DNA of 64,000 nt from Lutraria lutraria (Eukaryota > Mollusca > Bivalvia > Venerida > Mactridae): positions 34,885,336 to 34,949,335 of the forward strand of contig OZ026840.1 of the NCBI GenBank assembly GCA_964023205.1, read 5' to 3'. Below, piece by piece: positions 60,501 to 64,000 of this stretch. How positions within the stretch are numbered: the stretch's first letter is position 1; each line of letters begins with the position of its first letter. Made by a program: the position numbers and the translations under genes. A model generated the notes under the pieces. That model saw only the letters and a list, made by a program, of their open reading frames with translations, had not been told where the DNA came from and did not search any database.

Positions 60501-63500
60501 TATCAGGCAGTTACCATGGCAGTTGCATGATAAAAGTGCAGGACAGGTCCGTATTCACAAAACATCTTAAGATTTTCTTTAACTGATATATAATAAGTCG
60601 AAATTTTTACTTAAGTGTAAATCTTTTTTACGGTAAATGTTTGTAAACCAGTCATCAAAAGTGTGAAAATGAATTATCATTTTCATAATTTGCATCTTTA
60701 GAACAAAGATAAAACATATTATTGTGATTTCCTGCTTTATATTAGTACAAAAGAATTAAGGAAAAGTCGGATTTAAGGAAAAATATAACTTAAGTTAAAA
60801 AATTACTTAAGATGCTTTGTGGATACGGACCCAGAACAAAATTAAATGAAACATTCTTGCTAAACTTACCAAAGCTGTGTAAAATGTACAAACAAGTCCT
60901 ATTGAGACAATTGACAATTCCATGGATAATCCAGTGACTGTAATAAAATCAAAATTCAGTTAAATTACATCATTTTGTTTATTCCATGTAATTTGTATTT
61001 TATTGTGCTTGACAATGTAAGGAATTTCAGCTCAACAGATGCTGATGTATAAAAGTAGTCCAATGCGGATGCACATAAAAGTAGTTCTAATTGGCGGCTG
61101 TTCGTACTGTGTTTTTTATAAAACATCAAAATAAAAAAATGTAAATAACTAACAATTGTACCAAAGTAAACTTCCTTTTTTATTTAAGGCCTTAAATGTT
61201 TGTTTCAGGTTATATGCTCATGAAAACTAGAATTATGTAGGTCAGGCATTGTCATGATAGTTGTATCACTGCTCTTGAATTAGTGTGTGGAAAGTCTAGG
61301 GTCGCAGGAAATATTAAAATTAGGATAGGTCGGATAACCAGAAACAAACATTTTTATGCCTAACCATACGTCAATAACCCCCTAAAAACCTATCCAGTAT
61401 ATTTCTTCATATGTAAATACATTATATACGTATATCTAAAAGACACTTAAATACTGTGCACAATTGTATTGCTGTTTTAGGTCTATACATTAGATCATCA
61501 GGACTGTTTTGTCTAATAAAACATGCAGTTGGAGAGACTGAAACATTTATTGCGATAATTTTTCAACAACACACAGGAATCCATACACTTCTGTGCTCCT
61601 TTGTTCATTTTTTGAAACTAAACTGAACTTATTGAAAGTACTCGTGGAAACTGAACTTAATTAGAAACGTACTGCAACATGGAACTGGAAGTAGTTTAAC
61701 AATTGCATGGCGGATGTAGAAAAACGCAGTACTTAGTCCGCATCGAAATTCATGCGCACTGAGTGAGTGATGGCTTTGGAAAGATGAACTATTTTTCAGT
61801 TTCCAAAAATGCAAGCAAGTCATTTGTTTCACTGGGGTGAAAGGTGGAATAACAGCCAGTGTCGTTCGGCGACTTTCAACTTTAATGGGGGAAAGAAAAC
61901 ACCAGACATACGTCTGTGTAGAACTTTAGTTTTTAGTTCACGATGATGAGTGGTTAGTGATGGCAGCTCGATCACTAAGTGATTTGTCCTGAGAATACAT
62001 ACCTTGATTTAATGCTAAAGATGGTGCATACAGCACTACTCCCATATACAATAACTGAAATATTCAAAATAAAAAAAGAGTCACCATAATTATATAATAT
62101 ACATGGTGAAAAAGAATGAAACTTTATTTCTTTGTTATAAAACATGTTATAAACATAATATTTATTGTGTTTCAGAGAGTAAAAAGAATTCCTGGGTAAT
62201 AGAAGGTCTGTGGGGGGCTTCACACACCGGTACCTTGTGCTAAATAGCCCAACCCAAAACCAATCCAACAAATAGGACTATACACAGTCTCTTGGAGGAT
62301 ACCACCTTGGAACGTTCTAAAATAAAGCTACAGAGGGTTAAACATTGATAATTTGTTGTTATTCAATACCAGAATGAGATTTATTTTTCATTTAGAAAAA
62401 ATAACTTTAAACGCTTTGCACAAACATTGCTCATAGAGTAATCAGTTGAGATATAAATACCTACCTACCATGTTTAATATAAATATTAGTGATGCACAAA
62501 CTCGTGTGATGCGGTTGAATCTACGTTCAAGGTACTGAAAGCAGAAAAAAGAATCATTTTATTGATTTCTCTGATCTCTTTTATAATAAATACATCTCAA
62601 ATAAATATACCCCCATAAACGCCCTATTTAACGCCACATGAACGTAACATTTGAAGAAAGCTGGGACGTTTATTAGAGGCTGTTTGGTAGTTAAAACAAG
62701 CATCATTCTTCTCCGTGATAGGGTCATATAAATGCTGAAGCTAGTATCTGTTCAACACAATGAAACGTTTTAATGGTCGCCGACTCTTGTCATTCTTATT
62801 TCTTTGATTTTCATGCAAATTCTGAATACTATAATCATTAAGTCTTTGTTTAAACATTGATACAAAAATGTTCACATCTACAACTTGTTGATAAAGCCAA
62901 ATATAGCAAACACCACACATAAACATTTGTAGCCCAACATGTTGAACGCGTATCATCAATAGATTTGAGAAATAAATAACTTGTTTTGGTAACATTCAGG
63001 AGTCATTATCATTAATTTACAATATGTTTATTATTTTGATAAAAGTGTTGCAGATTTTTTGTTTCGATTTACTTAGCAACACAAACTTTTGGATTCTTTG
63101 GTCTGTTTACTTAAGCGTCATCGAACTATATCGGTATGCATTTATTGTTCTTCGGCCCATGCATATAGAAACGATCACGTAGGAATGTGATAAGTCGCTT
63201 TCCAAAACTACAAAAAGGTAACACCAATATATTTAGATCAATACATAAAATACTCCAGAGAGTATTCACTAACCTCATAAGCGCTTGTTAGATTCAGATC
63301 ATGAAAAAATGGAAGAAACACGTGGTTTGTCACTATTACAGTAGGAATCATCGCTAACCCGGCTATCCAGTAACTTGTATTATTGTTGTACATTTCTGTC
63401 GGTGTCCCTAACACAGTAATTGCTGACATAAAGCTGGCCATTAGGCTCATGGCAATGGGAAATATCCCGATATCTCTGCCACCCATAAGTACATCATCCG

Positions 63501-63675
63501 CAGTGGCTTTTCTGGTACTCAAGTACTCCTTAACTACATAGAATACTCCAATCCCAGCGGAAACAACCAAAACTCCAGCAAAAAGCACATAATCCGCTAC
63601 AGAAAAGGTACCGATAGGATCCCCTGGGCATAGTTCACACACTTTCTGGCAACCTTTTATGCTGGCTGGATCCAT
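51535..63675 (-). CDS. SLC5-family sodium-coupled solute symporter, fifteen exons, 660 residues
   Basis: Exons in transcript order: 63675-63274, 62534-62469, 62054-62003, 60937-60870, 59353-59199, 58482-58342, 57954-57825, 57180-57092, 55960-55836, 55239-55169, 54425-54339, 54076-53841, 52810-52710, 52269-52154 and 51678-51535. All phases agree, total 1983 nt. Family signatures include [20 protein letters not shown] in exon 1, [15 protein letters not shown] across exons 3-4, [13 protein letters not shown] (exon 5), [10 protein letters not shown] (exon 6), [17 protein letters not shown] (exon 9) and VDPKLI near the C-terminus. These fit the monocarboxylate/multivitamin/iodide branch (SLC5A5/6/8/12-like): plasma-membrane carriers with about 13 helices driven by the Na+ gradient. 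The substrate cannot be read from sequence. Exon 12 adds a loop with NNT and NAT sequons. I chose MDPASIKG as start; an in-frame ATG lies 12 codons upstream. It is convergent with the sulfotransferase gene. Confidence 0.93.
52850..52937. mobile_element. Pogo/Tigger-like end fragment in symporter intron 12
   Basis: TCGGATAATCGGAGTTCGGA followed by TAATCGGGGTTTTACTGTA is the typical inner-to-outer end of pogo-type elements. The other end (near GAGGTTTATTTAC) is diverged. Absent from the paralogous 47-kb copy. Confidence 0.6.
52962..53176 (+). repeat. tRNA-derived SINE, family A, copy 2, with target duplications
   Basis: Head AGCAGCGGTGTAGGGGTAGA (A box) and CTGGTTCGAATCCAGTC (B box); the body and tail match 43575-43803 reversed. 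It is flanked by AACTACAT at 52954-52961 and 53177-53184. The paralogous site at 47285 has a single AACTACAC, i.e. an empty site. Confidence 0.9.
53233..53300 (+). repeat. tRNA-like SINE head remnant
   Basis: GACCGTGGTCCAGTGGTTTA is A-box-like; AATCCGGGTCACGACAGGTC is a poor B box. No full tRNA fold. Confidence 0.4.
54470..54610 (+). repeat. Dispersed repeat R1, 5' fragment
   Basis: Contains AAAATCTAGACTTTTTA, AGAATTTTAATGCAAC and AAAATTGGGAAAA as in 47460-47570. In symporter intron 10. Confidence 0.6.
55540..55740 (+). repeat. Dispersed repeat R1, 3' fragment
   Basis: Contains GCGCAACCATCCATTAAACG, AGCCAAATAAGTAT and CAACGCAATAGACATTA as in 47670-47760. In symporter intron 9. Confidence 0.6.
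56679..57042 (-). mobile_element. piggyBac-like MITE, copy 2 (reversed)
   Basis: TTAA at 56679-56682 and 57039-57042, inner ends AGTCCCATTAG and TTATGGGACT. Carries TGACGTCA (56842-56849) with a TATATA close by, reading toward the minus strand. Lies in symporter intron 8. Confidence 0.8.
57600..57802 (+). mobile_element. MITE family M1, copy 2
   Basis: Shares TTTTTACTAAAATGGCTATG, AATTCGTGGATTTTGATTTT and CCGACCCACGAAATCCACGA with the other two copies. Lies in symporter intron 7. Confidence 0.75.
59398..59560 (+). mobile_element. MITE family M1, copy 3
   Basis: Shares TTTTCGTTGGGCTCAATTTT, GCTGAAATTGCTATTTTGTG and GATGAGCCGACCCCAC with the family; the 3' end is truncated. In symporter intron 4. 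Confidence 0.7.
59981..60120. repeat. 140-base near-perfect hairpin (62-bp arms)
   Basis: Arm 59981-60042 (GAAACTCGGGTCACTGTCCG...) is the reverse complement of 60059-60120 with few mismatches; the loop is about 16 bases (GCGAGCTTTAGCGAG). A smaller dyad, GACCTGAGAACACATAATG / TTCTCAGGTC, lies at 60466-60494. The whole 59940-60540 block is probably a MITE in symporter intron 4. Confidence 0.85.
60546..60831. mobile_element. 286-bp MITE with 25-bp inverted ends
   Basis: Ends GGTCCGTATTCACAAAACAT then CTTAAG, and CTTAAG then ATGCTTTGTGGATACGGACC. It ends 39 bases from symporter exon 4. Confidence 0.85.
60938..62002. other. Symporter intron 3
   Basis: No gene. A segment near 61690-61800 (AACAATTGCATGGCGGATGT, TTAGTCCGCATCGAAATTCA) is related to 6690-6760 and is likely a dispersed repeat. 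Confidence 0.5.
62535..63273. other. Symporter intron 1
   Basis: AT-rich, no repeat or gene recognised. The minus frame at 62741-62995 has no family features. Confidence 0.55.
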
Positions 63676-64000
63676 TATTAAAACAAGACACGCCGAAAGT
63701 AAATTATACAAGACTTCAACCTAATTATTTCCAGTCCAAAAAGTGCAGCACTTCTAAGTGAAGCTGTTAGTCTAAAAATGCTTAATCACTTCTCAAAATC
63801 AATTCAAACAACTTTCCTCACACTTTAGAATAAAGAAATAAATGCTTCTCATAGAACTTACAGTTGCATTTTAATTAACTTCTTTTATTCAAATTCTATC
63901 AAGTGCTCTTCAAATATAACAATTGAAGTCACAAAAACTCTATCGCACATTTCACTTAAATTAACAATTATAAATTTGCGCTGTACTTCAATAATCTATT
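63676..64000. promoter_or_regulatory. Upstream region of the symporter gene
   Basis: AT-rich 5' flank on the minus strand. An in-frame ATG occurs at 63711, 12 codons upstream of my chosen start, after a stop. No clear TATA or initiator can be singled out. Confidence 0.35.

Noticed and set aside
62225..62320. Extra symporter exon (frame [13 protein letters not shown])
   Set aside because: Exons 2 and 3 already join in phase at a conserved point (LNM/LLYMG), and the peptide does not fit the family.

Overview
This is an AT-rich animal genomic window with spliced genes, large introns and very dense mobile-element debris. There are no operons and no prokaryotic signals. tRNA-derived SINEs, CR1/RTE-like LINE tails, Harbinger, mariner, piggyBac-like and hAT-like remnants, plus the gene families present, suggest a lophotrochozoan, most likely a mollusc (bivalve or gastropod). 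The species cannot be settled from sequence reading alone.

Four protein genes can be built with consistent splice phases. (1) A caffeoyl-CoA-type O-methyltransferase (+), exons from 17587 to 39699; the last intron is about 16 kb. (2) A single-exon rhodopsin-like GPCR (-), 26618-28015, nested inside that intron. (3) A Golgi-type carbohydrate sulfotransferase (+), three exons, 42383-45473. (4) An SLC5 sodium/solute symporter (-), fifteen exons, 63675 down to 51535, 660 residues. Genes 3 and 4 are convergent.

The left edge (about 76-3013) holds a decayed copy of the same convergent pair in inverted orientation: a remnant of the SLC5 last exon (+) facing a broken sulfotransferase exon 3 (-). Part of the sulfotransferase copy is tandemly duplicated, and a decayed reverse-transcriptase element (3035-4980) adjoins it. 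From 5 to 17 kb there are repeats and transposon fragments only: mariner, LINE, SINEs, a C-type lectin exon fragment and a 2.5-kb element with about 500-bp inverted ends.

Inside the methyltransferase introns lie a candidate solo LTR (18104-18784), several hairpin elements and a 1.5-kb foldback element (23923-25440) whose arms are packed with a GC-rich satellite. From 28 to 38 kb there are LINE remains, a piggyBac-like MITE carrying a CRE and TATA, a broken Harbinger transposase, a minisatellite and an unrecognised intact 126-codon ORF (36140-36520). Introns of the symporter are crowded with MITEs, one SINE with clear target duplications, and large hairpins.

The genes do not form an obvious pathway. 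No defence system, CRISPR array or biosynthetic cluster was found. The most interesting structures are the inverted duplication of a convergent gene pair, the duplicated methyltransferase exon 5, the foldback/satellite element, the candidate LTR and the orphan ORF.
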